NCBI GenBank assembly: GCA_033239525.1 | Contig: BSYO01000005.1 | Coordinates: forward strand, 27,125,341 to 27,189,340 | Direction of reading: 5' to 3' | Length of the DNA: 64,000 nt | DNA from: Nepenthes gracilis | Lineage: Eukaryota; Streptophyta; Magnoliopsida; Caryophyllales; Nepenthaceae | Part shown: positions 1-12,540 of the stretch, in pieces | How the letters are laid out: each line of letters opens with the position of its first letter | Position numbering within the stretch: the stretch's first letter is position 1 | Made by a program: the position numbers and the translations under genes | Notes under the pieces: generated by a model | Told to the model about the DNA's origin: nothing | The model's input: the letters and a program-made list of their open reading frames with translations, nothing else | Databases searched by the model: none

Positions 1-740
1 TTAGATTTATTACAAACTATTAGTTCTTAGTTTTCTATATTTTTGCATCTATTAAATTAAACTTTTACTCTTTTTATACAATTGTTGTGAGTTATTGTCA
101 TCTTTCATATTTTATAACATGCTTATATATACGTAATTTGTTAAATTTTTAACTTACTTTTATCAAATGAATCACATTTTAGATTAGTAGGCACAAAATT
201 TAGTTAGCATAGAGTTGGACCGGTGAATTTTTCAAAGAAATTTAAAAGACGCTGTTCAATTTAACAATATTTGGACATATATAATTATTGAAAGATATTA
301 TTCTGAATATTTCAGTTATCAACATGTATGTTGCATTGGGTTTAAATTCTACAGGAAAATTTTCATCCCTTGGAAGATTTTGTCATTCATATCACATCTT
401 ATGTAATTAGGCATTTTTTATAATAATTGATGATTTTGAGCATTTACAAGAAGTTAATGTCAAAAAGTAGAATTTGATCATATCTCAGGAGATGATATGG
501 TTAAATTTATGACATGGTTAAATTTGATCATATATAAAATTTATGATATGGTTAAATTACCGATAGTTTGTTTAGTTCAATGATCGTGATTTAGTTCTTA
601 GTCTGTACTTATGTTTGATGGTTTTTTTATCATGATAGAGTTGGTATTAGAACAAGTTAAAAATAAAAAATTTTAAATACTCCAAGTCAACCAAAATTAT
701 GAATTTAGGTTGATAGGTACCAAACATTTATGGAGGTTAT
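1..740. other. AT-rich intergenic DNA, no gene seen
   Basis: All six frames are stop-rich and I recognise no coding similarity, RNA gene or bounded repeat here. Around 480-550 a short motif (atggttaaatt and variants) recurs three times, which looks like low-complexity drift. Confidence 0.6.
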
Positions 741-749
741 AAAGATGGA

Positions 750-2430
750 GGATCAACTCAAGATAATGAAGTTATTAAGAGTTCTTCTAAGGGTAGCTGA
801 AGTATGTTGTCGAATCTAGAACATGGTGGAATGAGTGGGAATAATAGATTCGCAAGAGAACATGTCCTACTAGTTTTAGGATATCTAGATTTGATTAAGA
901 CCAAAACTTAGATCTGTTGAATAGAAAATGTGTTTGAGATCACTAATTGTTCTAAAAAAGAGAAAGTTGCATTTACTGCATGCAAGTTGGATAAGAAGAC
1001 AGACCATTGATGGGCTATGGAAAAAAATTTATTGGCCGTGAAAATGAAGATATTACATGAGACGTGTTCATGGAGACATTTTTCACTACTTAGTTTTCGA
1101 CAAGCCTCTATAGACAAAAATAGGAAGAGTTTATGTGGGGAAGAAAAAAAAAAATCTCACAATAGTGGAATATGATACCAAATTCAACATGCTAGTTTGA
1201 TTCACTCCATATTATGTGTTGGATGAAATAAGATGGATCAGGAAATTTCTACAAGACATAGAGGATATCGTAAAGAAATAAATGGTGTCATTTTACTTTA
1301 GGAGATATGCAGAAGGGCTCGATCGATTCTTACTCATTAAATAAGAGTTAACGAGTGAAGTTTTTCAAAAAGGAAAGTGCAAATCGAAGAAGCCAAAGCT
1401 TAGGAATGAAGTGATCTTATATGAGTTCAAAGTCCCATAGTAAGGGAATTGGGAAGGACACCAAGATACAAGGAGCACTAAGACAACAACAACAATCAAA
1501 GGTGCCGTGTAAATTTTATGGGAAGTTTCGTGGAAGATGGCTATATTTTTAACAAACTAGACCATATTTTTACTACAGCTAGGTTGTACATATGAAAGTC
1601 AAAAACCTAGTGTGGAAGCAAAGACGAATCCCGCTACCGGCAAGGATACCCAAGCTTCCACTTTGATAGTTGAAGATAAACCGTCAATTTTCAAAATTCT
1701 AACACATGTATTGATTGATTAAAAATCTATATATTTTTTTATGATTTCAAAATTTATTTGTCCTTTGTATACTCTACAAAGGATTTTAGATTTTACAATA
1801 GTGATGTTCACCAAAATAAATCTATAATAGCCGATATAATGTATCACAGGTATGTAATTTGGATAAATGGATTTGAGTTATCCATAAACTTTTGATGTCA
1901 TTAGATATTAATAATTTTGATATTATTTTAGATATAAAATGTTTAGTGTACTACCACACCAGTTTAAATTATTTTCATAAGAAATTATACTTTTCAATTT
2001 TGGGATATTAATCCTTTGAATTTCAAGAGATAAGCAAGAGTTAACATTTTAATTTTTATATTGTATGTCATTTGATGTAAGATAGATGTTGAACCTATTT
2101 TGTCTATGTCACCTCCATCTGAAGTCATATTGTGCTCATTGAGGGCATATTGATGGTACAACAATTTGAATATGTATTTTTAAAAGATTTGCTCGGTTTG
2201 TTACTAAATAATGATATTAAATTTGCTATTGATTTAGTGTTAGGATCAATGTTAATTTCTAAAATTTCATATAAGATGGCCCTTTTGAGTTAAGAGAATT
2301 AAATAAGTAAAGGCAAGAATTATTAGAGAATGAATTTATTCAAGCAATTTTGTCACTTTGGAGGTACTCTTGTGCTATTTATATAGAAAAAATGGAGCGA
2401 TGAGATATTATTTTAAGAGTTATTTGTTTC
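750..2430 (+). mobile_element. Degenerate Ty3/gypsy gag-pol fragment
   Basis: A decayed LTR-retrotransposon body with many stops and frameshifts. In order, conceptual translation gives: gag-like text at about 930-1250 (a KxDHWWA-like stretch if one stop is read as Trp, then VEYDTKFNMLV and FTPYYVLDE, as in Retrotrans_gag); a worn zinc-knuckle-like CKFYGKFRGR near 1510-1545; an aspartic-protease remnant near 1710 (VLID) and 1920-1960 (DIILDIKCL, like the family's DVILGMDWL); EFEYVFLKDLLGL near 2165-2200 (like DFPDVFPEDLPGLPP); and the start of reverse transcriptase near 2265-2410 (SYKMAPFELREL). It stops before the RT catalytic motif. No LTRs could be paired with it. Order and orientation fit Ty3/gypsy; the lineage is not resolved. 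Confidence 0.75.
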
Positions 2431-5290
2431 TTTTTATCTCATTTTTGTCCCCTTTTTTTTAAAAAAAAAAAAAGAGAAAAAAAAAAAGAGAAAATGCAAA
2501 AGATAAAATAAAAAATAAGAAATGTGCTTTAAAGAGATTTTAATCTAAATCGGTATATTATCTTAAGCTAAGTATATTCTAAGTCTATTTCTTTCAACTT
2601 GATGAAACATAAAAAATTTCTACTTTTCTCCTTTATTTATATGAGATTATTATTTGTACACTCCATCTATATATATGATTATTTCTACTTTCTTTGATAT
2701 TTGGTTTATATTTGTGACCTTTATCTTATAATTTTTTTAAAAAAATATTTTGAGGTCATTTGTACAAGATATGTCGATTATTCTAAAATTATTGAAGTTT
2801 ATTGAAGAATATTTCTTACATATCTATTTTATACAAGGATTTTGAAAAAAACTCTATAGTAAGTCTAAATCAAGTTATTTTCTTCTAAATTTGATAAATA
2901 TGATAATTTTTGTAAAGCTTTTTTTATTTAAGTAAAAATTATTGTAAAAAATTAATTAAATATATTTGAATATATTCTAATATGCTAATTCATAAATAAA
3001 AATCACAATATCTAATGTTCATGGGTTATAAAATTGTCACTTAACCCTTATTATAGACTATAGTGTGTAGTTATTTCACTTATGAATTTTTAATAGTAGC
3101 TTATAATTCCATTTATGAGACAAAATACATATACTAACTTTTAATATTTTGATCCGCTTAATGAAATTTATCACAGATAATTAACTCTTAATTTTTATAT
3201 TTGACACGTTAAATATTTATTGTACTCTCCTTATAAATCTAATAGTTTGTGAGACATCACAACCATGATTTTAGTTTTAAATTTGTATTTATATTTGCGT
3301 GCAAATTATGGTTAGAGTAAATAGGCTGTGCCAATGGTAGTCGTGTTCAGAAAATCATGTGTAAACTAGAGATTTGATGTCAAACCAACCAAGGTGAGAT
3401 AAGTAGGAAAACCGGCAGAGAAGATTAAGTCAATAGAACAAATAGAAGGCAGCATACATACCAATTTAAAAATTCACGAGCAACTGGGGGTGAAGATTAT
3501 TAATCAATGAAACACCTACTTAATGGAATAACTCAATAAGTCAGTTATTTAGTTTGTTATAATTTATGTTAGATATGGTTTAAAATAAAATCAATCTAAC
3601 TTGATAAAGTGTAAAACTCATAACTTATAAGCTCATAAAAAATATTAGAAAACCGAATTGTCTAAACCGAAACAAAAGAGAATCAATAATCTGTCTAAAC
3701 ATCTAACCCGCTCAAATAGTCGAATGGTGAGATATATTAAAGATCAAGATAGTTAATGGCCCAATAAAAGATTAAATCTGATATTAAATTTTGACAAACG
3801 GTTATTTAAATTAATATATAATTAACCATATTAGATAAGTAATTATAGCAATTAAATGATGAGTATTAAATGCTAAGTGGACATAAAAGCTAAGTAACAG
3901 TTGAGTCTCGACTAGTATAATGTTTTAATAGAATAATTATTTTAATTATAGAAAAACATACCGATTAATAACAAAGTTACAAGTACGCCAACCTTTAGTT
4001 AAAAGGGGAGGCCAAAAAAGGCAAATATGCATAAACCGAGCTCTAGTCTCAAAAAAAACATTTGCGTCCTTTTATAATGACAAAGACAAATCCTCGAATT
4101 TAAATACTTTCTCCTTTACATTCAACTGATTCCCATCCCCTTTTAATATTGTATTTCTATAGAAAAAATTTTGATTGAAATGTCGAAAGACAAATTAATG
4201 AGTAAGTTCCGTATTCTCTTATATATTATTAATTATTGTAATGTATAGGATCCAAATTAAATAATTTAAAGATCCAATTTGATATTTTTAAACAACAATT
4301 TTGATTTCATATACGCAATGATTTATAAATTAAAATATTAGACGGTTAAATAATATATGTGTGAGACAATAACAATAAAATAAAAGAATATAGCAACTCA
4401 AAAAAGGATATATGTAAATATAGCAGTAATTATTTTGAGGTATATATATTGAAAAATCGAGGGAGTAACGATTTAGATGATTCCAACTCTCTCTTTTGGG
4501 GTACAGCAATTGAATTGCTGGTAACAAATTGTGAGATTTATTTGTTGTTGTAGGCCAAAAGAGAAGGATAAAGGGGTAAAATACATTATGAAATTGCTAA
4601 TATTTTAAAGAATTTATTAAATCGAATAGATTAAATATGTTGAATTCATATAATTGATTCTATTTGATGGAAATATAATGTTTGTTTTTAACATATATTG
4701 TTATTTAGTAAGTTGTATGATATTTCTATCATTACTTAATAAAAAAATACTGTTAATAAATTTATAAGCAGTATGGAAAACTGGAATATAAAATTGAGCT
4801 TTGATCCATGACATTGCAATGTAAATGAATCCAATTACAACATGCTACTCACTCATTTGGAATGAGCAAACAGTCATATTCTTCCAAACACTGTAGCATT
4901 TTTACACCTAAAAAATAAAGTGATGCACTTAAACATTATAATTTTTTTTTTTTATTTTCCAAGGAATGCGGTCTCTATTCCACTAAAAAAGAAATTAATT
5001 TAACTTATCTTAATTATAATTATTTAATTAATATTAAATGATAAAAATATTTTTTTAAATAAAAACTAAATATTATTATTTTTAATAATAATTAATATAA
5101 TTATTCTATTAAATATTGAGTGACTGTAATTAGAATGGGTAGGTCTTTCAAGTTGCAAGCTCTATCAAAATTACTCCTTTCAACTCTATTATATCTTGAC
5201 AATTTAATTAATTGAAATAATAAAAGACATTAAAATTTATTAAATTTAGTTTATAGTTGTAAGATATAAATATTATAATAATATTTTCAC
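2431..5290. other. AT-rich intergenic DNA, no gene seen
   Basis: Long A/T homopolymer and low-complexity tracts (2452-2490, 4938-4953, 4970-5100). No coding similarity or RNA gene is recognised. Part may be unrecognised 3' remains of the gypsy fragment next to it. Confidence 0.55.
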
Positions 5291-5311
5291 CATGAAAGAT
5301 ATAATAGGAAT

Positions 5312-7298
5312 CTAAAATGAGATCAGCTTGCCTTTCCCAGAGGCCGTATCAATCACTAAATGCAAAGAAGCATGCTCCATCTTCACATCGGTAATTAAAA
5401 CGGCGTCGTTTCCCTGCCTAGGCACCAAAGTCACCACCACACTCTCATCATCATCAGCTCCCAAATCCTCCAACAAATCTGTCACCCCCAACCTCATGAA
5501 AGTTTTCATCTTCTTCGTATCCTTCCCATGCTTATGCTTATGGATCACGTTCATGAAACTGCCTGCCAACAGCCCCCGTTGGCGTTGCAGTATTTTATAT
5601 ATAAAAAAAATATTTTTAGTTACTTTTTTTATTTTTATATTTTTTTTTTGCATTTGATTTTTTTTAAAAAATTTAATATTTTTGTTTTTCAATTTTATAA
5701 TTTTTTTTTTAAAAAAGGGAGCCGTCGTCTTCTTCGTTGATGAACACGTCGAACTTCACAAACACATCTCTCTCCAGCTCCACCCCAATCACAAGCACCT
5801 CCTCTTCGTCCTCCTTCTCCTTCTTACTCCTCGACTTCCTCGGCCTGTTCACCTCCGTCCTCAGCACCGACGTCAACGCCTTCGGAAACCTGACGATTTG
5901 GCCAGATGGCTCAGCTGCACGGGCCGACTTGGTCAAGGAAAATAGGGACTTGAGCTTGGATCTTCTAGGCGTGGACCGGGAACCCGCCCATGGAATATCG
6001 ACCTTTTGGTATACGTAGCCTAGGCTCTTAGTCTCGAGGCAATCGCGCACCTTGACTCGAACAAGATTAGCATTTTCGTCGTAGAAGATGAATTGAGTGT
6101 TGAGCCAATCTGGGTCGCTGTGGTCTCTTCGGTTTCCTCCTAGGGTCTTCCAAATGGACCACAACCGATCCACGTTTGCATGGTGGGAGTAAGAGATCGG
6201 ATCCCATCCCGCCGAGTAGAAGTTGCCCATGTCCTCTAAGTTCGACTGTCTCCGGTCACCCGACCAGGCATGGACCGGACCATGAGGGACCCTCTCAATG
6301 GACCCGGATCCCGGGTCAGGATCATCCCCGGCACGATAAGGCGACCCTAGGAAGAGCCTTGCGTTCTTGGCATTCGACATCATCTCGCGGTACATGATGC
6401 TGAGGTTGGCTGAGACTTGCTCGCGGCCGGTGATGTCAGTGTTGTCCTCGCCCCCGTAGTCGAGGTTGATAATAACAGGAGGTTGGTGGGCCGGGTCACG
6501 ATTCGGGTCGTAGAGGGGAGATTTCGGTTCGGTGAACATGGCGGGCATTTGCATGCCTTGTGGGGAGTCCCAATTCCAATAGGGTAAAGCGAAAGTCGGG
6601 TCATCAATCAATTTGCCCAGTATTTTTTCGAAGAAATAAAGATAGCATCTATGGAAAGGGAAAAACAGTCAAGAGTTATGGACTTGGAGATTCAGATCCG
6701 GGAACCCGACTTGATGGTAAGCTCCGTCACAGTAAGCACAATGCACGTTGGCTTGTTGAGTGAAACTTCGTGGATCACTATCAGGAAGACCTTTCATGAG
6801 GGAAAGTGCCTTCTTATTCTTCTCTATATACTCGCGGTTGGCCAAATGGGCAGCTGGCCTAACTCGTGGGGTGCCATTAGAAGGCGGCAGCGCCCTAAAC
6901 TCCACCACCTTCGTCGTGGCCGGCGGGCAGCAGTTCAGGCCCTTGGCTGCAGCAGGCAAGTCTGCCTTGCCACATTTTGTTACTTCCGGGGCTGCCAGTG
7001 GAGCGGCGAAGGCTGCAGAATTGCCTGTGCTGGTGGCGCCACCGCATAGGCCTCCTAGGCCAATGAGCACATTCCTCCTGTCTAACTTATTCCAAGAAGA
7101 GAATTCTTCTTTCTCGGCGTTTGAGGGCTGAGGGTTTTGGTTATCATTTTTAGTTGATGCTTTGCATGAGATCTTTGGTGTAAAGTGGGGGTTTTGCTTT
7201 CTAAAAATGGAAAGTTGGGATGTTCTTGGAAATATAGGATTGGAAGCGGCCACAGTGGTTGCCGTGGTGGAGGTGATGGGAGGATAGAAAGAGGCCAT
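5312..7298 (-). pseudogene. PPO: Polyphenol oxidase (catechol oxidase/tyrosinase family), disrupted copy
   Basis: PPO is a type-3 copper enzyme of the thylakoid lumen that oxidises o-diphenols to quinones. Start ATG is at 7298. Residues 1-100 look like a bipartite plastid/lumen transit region, with a twin-arginine RR at 74-75 followed by a hydrophobic Gly/Leu stretch and an Ala-rich cleavage zone. CuA has His186 (NVHCAYC), the thioether Cys190 and His207, then an in-frame TGA at 6669-6671 at position 210, where the family has Trp (HNSWLFFPFHR). The same frame reads on at once as LFFPFHRCYLYFFEKILG, giving the third CuA His216. CuB follows (HGPVHAW and SHHANVDRLW), then the DWL domain (DPDWLNTQF) and KFDV (VFVKFDVFINEEDD). 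An A/T block at about 5592-5716 breaks the frame before the C-terminus (GSFMNVIHKHKHG...LEDLGADDD), which ends at 5312. No conventional intron is seen. With two lesions it probably makes no active enzyme; a nonsense allele with an unusual intron is a less likely alternative. Confidence 0.9.
5592..5716 (-). repeat. A/T-rich insertion in the PPO C-terminal region
   Basis: About 125 bp of nearly pure A/T lies between the codons for EEDDGS and the codons before AGSFMNV, where related enzymes have only about ten residues. It introduces stops and moves the frame by one. Normal GT-AG borders are missing. A GC-AG intron from the gac-gac-g|gc junction to ggcag|gcagtttc would rejoin the frame as DDGSFMNV, but the donor context is poor and there is no pyrimidine tract, so I favour insertion or simple-sequence expansion. 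Confidence 0.7.
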
Positions 7299-7347
7299 GT
7301 TAAGTTAAGATTGGTGGAATACGGCAAAGGCTATGGACCTTCGTGGC

Positions 7348-7355
7348 AATTTATA
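7348..7355 (-). promoter_or_regulatory. Candidate TATA box of the PPO locus
   Basis: The minus strand reads TATAAATT about 50 bp upstream of the PPO ATG at 7298. The spacing allows a start site about 30 bp downstream and a 5' leader of about 20-25 nt. Position and motif only; not tested. Confidence 0.5.
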
Positions 7356-7374
7356 ACGGGTGCTATCGCAATAT

Positions 7375-7914
7375 TTTTATTTCAGTGTCCTCTCATGATT
7401 TTAATATTGATGATTTTTTATAAGTAATTAATTATATAGAATTAAAATAATGTATTTGATCAAAATTTTATTATATAGTCTCAAATAAGCCATGCCCCAA
7501 AAAAAAAAAAAAAACTTAACCAGCTAGATAAGACTAAAAAAAAGTAAATTTATAATGTTTATTTACAAAATTTAAAATTATTATAAGATAGCTCTAATAT
7601 ATTTTACTATTTATTATAATTTAATTGTCTAAATTATTAAAAATGATAAAATACAATAGGATATTAATTAGTGCCACTTAGTTATAATGTATAATATGAA
7701 TAGACGTACTCACTGGTTAGGTTAACCAGTTTATTTTAAAATCTAGAAAAGAGAGAAGAGCCACGTGGGCATGTGCATTGGACAAGAAGAAGGGTTCAGT
7801 CGCTGACTACGTGTTTAAGAACTAAATAAATTCAGAATCTTGTAGTATTAATTTATTAAATTCCCAAGGAAAATCAAGAAATATTAATATGATTAATTAT
7901 TAATATATATATAT
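7375..7914. other. AT-rich DNA upstream of the PPO locus
   Basis: This contains a poly-A run (about 7499-7514), AT-rich filler, a CACGTG G-box-like hexamer near 7762 and an ACGTG near 7809. It ends in a (TA)n tract that supplied the target site of the following LTR. No gene is seen. Confidence 0.5.
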
Positions 7915-8881
7915 TGTTGGGCCCCAATATAAGGGCCCATGAAAATACGGCCCAAAGGAAAGGCCCAAGCAAAAAGCCCAAAAATGCGCCCATGAGCCAA
8001 GAAAGATGGCCAGCTTGAGAGGTCCAAAACGGAGGCCAATATTCCAAAGGCCAAAGCCACAATGGAAGTCCGAGAGGTCTCGTCCGCTCATAAGGAAGCT
8101 CGAGGACTTTCCGCAGAGGATCCTCCAAGAGCTGCCTTCTCCGATGAGTCCGCAAATTCACAAGAAGCTCCACGCAAAGATGAGGACTGCCCCATGCACG
8201 ACTGAGAATGCCAGCTAGGCGACCTCGCTGATTTCCAAGGAACCTGCAACCACTACCAGTCGCCGTCTAAATAGGGCACGCCTGGTCAAATCAAGACTGA
8301 CGCCTAGACCCCGCATGCTTGACACACCAAGGCCTATCACGCCCCGCCCCACATGCTATCCCATGCACGCAAAGAAGATTAAATGAGGCTAGTGGGACAT
8401 CAGACGGTTTCTCGGCCGCTCGACATCGCCATCACGTGTCCCCTCCCCAACAGCACATTTCCCCTTATAAATGCTCAGTAAAGGAGCTTGCGGGGGGAGG
8501 GGGGCTCCCTCTCTCTGAGCTTACTCCGGAAGAAGGAAAGAACATCTCTCTCTCTCTCTCTCAGCCACTCAATCCTACTCTTCATAGCGAGACGGAACAA
8601 AAGCTTCCTGACGAGAGTGACAAAGCCTCCCAGCGAGCGAAATCCCCTATGAGAGAAATACAAAACAAGAGAGAAGGAATGAATTCACCCTAAAAACTTA
8701 TACTTTGTAAAGACTTTTATCTGAGTAGTGAAACATTTCTAAAGGCCAAGAGCCTCGTGATTTTTTTCTCATCATTTAAGAGGAGGTTTTTCACGTAAAA
8801 ATCTAGCTCCAATCTCTCCCTCTCAACTTCCACCACCAAACACTTGTATTACACGTGAACCCCGAGTCCCAGGACGCAACA
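7915..8881 (+). mobile_element. Solo LTR (967 bp) with 5-bp target duplication
   Basis: The element starts TGTTGGGCCCC and ends GGACGCAACA, giving 5-bp inverted ends TGTTG/CAACA. It is flanked by tatat on both sides (7910-7914 and 8882-8886). That duplication lies in a (TA)n tract, so it is weaker evidence than a unique one. A TATA box (ttataaat, 8465-8472) precedes a (CT)n microsatellite at about 8546-8562. Near 8755-8803 is the CTCGTGATTTTTTTCTC...TTTTTCACGTAAAAATC block, which I associate with R/U5 regions of Ty1/copia elements. There is no internal domain, so it is a solo LTR in plus orientation. Confidence 0.8.
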
Positions 8882-8886
8882 TATAT

Positions 8887-11800
8887 ATATATATATATCT
8901 TTTAAAAAATATATATTAAATTTAATTATTTATTGAGATGATCATATGCATATTTTAATAATAGGATGATATTATATAATAAAGTGATATTTCTAGATGT
9001 TATATCATATTAACATATAAAATATGTTGATACTTAGTTTCTCCATTAATCAAGAGATATGTAGGGATTTGGGAGGCATATATCTTTTAGGGCATCTTCA
9101 CCATTAAATAAAAATTTAATGGTAAAGATTCAAAAAAGTTAAAAAAATTTATATAATATTTTTATAAATTTTTTTATAATGTTACATCCATAAAATATTT
9201 AATGTAATAAGCCTGGAATGACTGCTCCAGGCCTTATGTAGTCGACAAGAGTTATATGCGAGAAAAGTAGCTGACTCCATATTGTTAATGTTAGTAGTTA
9301 AAAATGATATATTAAGTATATTTATTTCCTAAAATGTAATTACAAAAAATACCATTAGTTTTAATTTTAGATATTCTAACTCTAATAGTTATAATATTTC
9401 CACAAAAATACCAATTTTTACCCCAAACTTCCATCAAAGAAATTAGCAATAATTTTTCTCAACTAAACACCCTAAATCAGTTTAAAACTTAGATTTATTT
9501 TCGTCATTAATTTTTAATGTAAACTTTTTTCCTGTAATTTTTTTTTAAAAAAAATCTAAATAGGCTATATATCAATATCCATTGACCAAGTTCGGCTAAT
9601 CGGCTAGCTATAGGACATATGACCTTAATTAAATAATAAATTGGATTAATTAATTAACATGTATGGTTCGACTAATCTGAATTTGACTAAATATTAAAGC
9701 CGGCTCCAGTTACTAATCCATGTCTGCCAAATCCATCCAAACACGAAATCCAACTCGTAAATTAAAATGGCAAATAGCAATTAAAGAATAAATTTTAAGA
9801 AGCAGACATGGCGGCCTAATCTTATCTTGACGTGGGAAAGATCAAGTTTGGAAATGCATCTTATAAAAAACATTGAAGATATGTTGATTTTTCAGTAAAA
9901 TTAGAAAAAAAAAAATAAAAAGTAAAATCATCATGTAGTGGTTCATGTTTTCTGATTTTAGGATATTCAATCTCTCACTCACTTTTTAATTTTAATGGTA
10001 ACTATCTTAGGGATATTTTGATGGAAAATATTTTTATATATGTAGGCTTTGATTTTGGATCCATAAGTTAAATCTAAATATATATAATTATTAAAGAGTA
10101 TTAATACTTAAAAATTTCAAGTAGGTTAAAAATTTGTAGAATTTTAAGTAATTAGAATTAATATCAATGGCAATAAGTTAGTTTTTAATTAATTATTTAT
10201 TTTTATATTTGAGCTTTAAATGATAAATATTTTACATAAAAGATTAATTTTAATCTAACAAATATTATATCATTTTGTAGAGCTACTAATTGCAGTAAAT
10301 TATATGGTCCTTTTTAAAATAACAGCAAAATTCTAAGTCACACTAAATCAATCATAAAATGTTGGGGCTTCTCTCTGTATCACCATAATTAATAATTTCA
10401 TACATGAAATTCATAATATTGTGATGGATTTCATTACAAACCATTGATTTTATTGCAAAAGTTGGAGGGTTGAAAATAGGTATTTTTTTTGTGATTTAAA
10501 ATCAACATCTAAACTCAAATCCATTTACATAATCATGTTGTTGGATATTTATCAATAAATATTTCAAATCTAGGGTTTGCATTTTTCATAGATTCAAATT
10601 TTAGATTGTTCTTTCATGGTGATTTTATGAGTACTTACTATCCATTGAGGTCTCTAATATATAAAGAAACACAATTACAAGCAAAAATCCTAAATAAATT
10701 TGAGCATTAGTCTAGAGATTTACGTGAAATTTTGATTTTTATTTTAAATCTATTACTTGGTCAAATCCAGCCTGTTTAATCATATCAACTAATTAAATTC
10801 ATAGTTAAGATTACTAGTTATTAACCAAGCGAAAAAAAGTTATTCTATTTATAATATTTTTTAATTAAATAAAATTCTAATGGGTTTGAACCAATCATGA
10901 CCAGACTAGAGGAAGAATATAGGCTTAAACAACCTTTTTGATAGTGGCATTTAAAATTCAGTAAAGTGACTACTTCATTTATACTTGTTGAGAATACTAT
11001 TAACATATACATCTATCTCAATATTGAAGGGAACAAATTTATTTTTCTTATTTTATATTTGGTCAATATTCTTTTTGCTACCATTGATTTAGAATAACTC
11101 AATGAAGCCAAACAACTATTTTTGTAAATTTTGAGATAAAGGATTTTGGAGGGCTTCTGTTGTGCTCAGTATTGAGATTCATTGAGATAGAAAGGGTAGT
11201 TTGTTGGGACCCTCTCAAATAGCATACATCCAATGTATTCTTAAAAAATTTTTGAATATAATATTATATGTCTGATAATAATCATATTATAAAAGAAATA
11301 AATTTAATAATAATTGATATCCTAAAAAAATCAAAAGAAAAGATTATAGAAAAAAAATTGTATGACAATATAAGTGAAAGTTTCATATATATATATACAT
11401 ATTAAACTTAACATAACATATGTAATTAGTATTCTTAGTAAATTTTTGTCTAATTTTGCTAAGAAATAATGTAGAATAATTAAGAAAGTAATAAAGTGCC
11501 TGAAGAAGACCAAAGATTACATGTTTACTTATGGACATTCTAATAATGTTGAAGTGTTGAACAACACCGATTTTATCAATTAATCGGATGAGTTAAAATT
11601 TACTTTAGATTATGTTTTTAAAATCCCATAGTCACTTCTATTATACAAGAAAAATTTATAACATATTATAGGGGTATTGTCCAAATTGTATGGTTGAGGA
11701 ATTTCATTTCTAATTCACAAGTTGTCGATTCAATTTTAAGGCTACTATTGATTTATTTTGGTAATAATATAGTAATACTTTTCTCAAAAAAATAATAAGA

Positions 11801-12540
11801 TTTTGAGTCACTTTTAAGTATATTAGTACCAGGTATTTGGTAGTAAAATAGAGTCAAAGAAGGGAACATTTCAATTGAATATATAAATACCAAGGTAATG
11901 CGGATATGTCCATTAATTAATGGTCTAACTTCTGGTGTTTGTAAGGCACATGTGACCAATATAGGTATTGTGAATACTTTTGATATTTTTGCTTTTTTCA
12001 GAATTTAAAATTGTAATAAGAACTATGTATTGGCTTAATCCTATAGGATACATAGGTGACCCACTATTTAATAAAAAAATTGGGTGTTGTCACTTTGATT
12101 AAAAAATAGATTTTTCTGTGTAAGTGTATACTTTATTACTATGTGCATATTTATAGTATGATTTTTTGAGCATATTCATTACATGTGTCTTCTTTATGTT
12201 TTTTTGAATGATATCATTTTAGATTTCGGGATGTGTAGAGAGAGATTCTTGATCACTTTAGGGACATATAGATTCCTTTGGAGCATATATGGTTTTCATT
12301 GGAAAACATACTGATGAACTATATAAATTAGTACAATATTTGATTATATTTTGTGTGTTTAAGTTCTTACTACTTACTAATGTGTTGGTTTGAAAATTGG
12401 GAATCGATGTTGATAAAAATATTAACATTTGTGATTATGGAGTGATCTTATATCGGCATCATTGCATGATATAATGATTTTTATATTTGATATTAATATT
12501 CCTATTAGACTGGTTCAGATTTCGAAGGTGTTACCCTTGA
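8887..12540. other. AT-rich intergenic DNA, no gene seen
   Basis: Only short stop-bounded frames are present and none resembles a protein I know. The single notable structure is a 7-bp-stem inverted repeat (gcctgga/tccaggc) at about 9211-9232. Old unrecognised repeats are likely. Confidence 0.55.

Noticed and set aside
5682..6018. Plus-strand open frames across the PPO locus
   Set aside because: They are antisense to clearly family-typical PPO codons; the minus-strand reading explains the sequence.
8887..12540. A host gene hidden in the AT-rich stretch
   Set aside because: Frames are short, stop-rich and without recognisable protein text on either strand.
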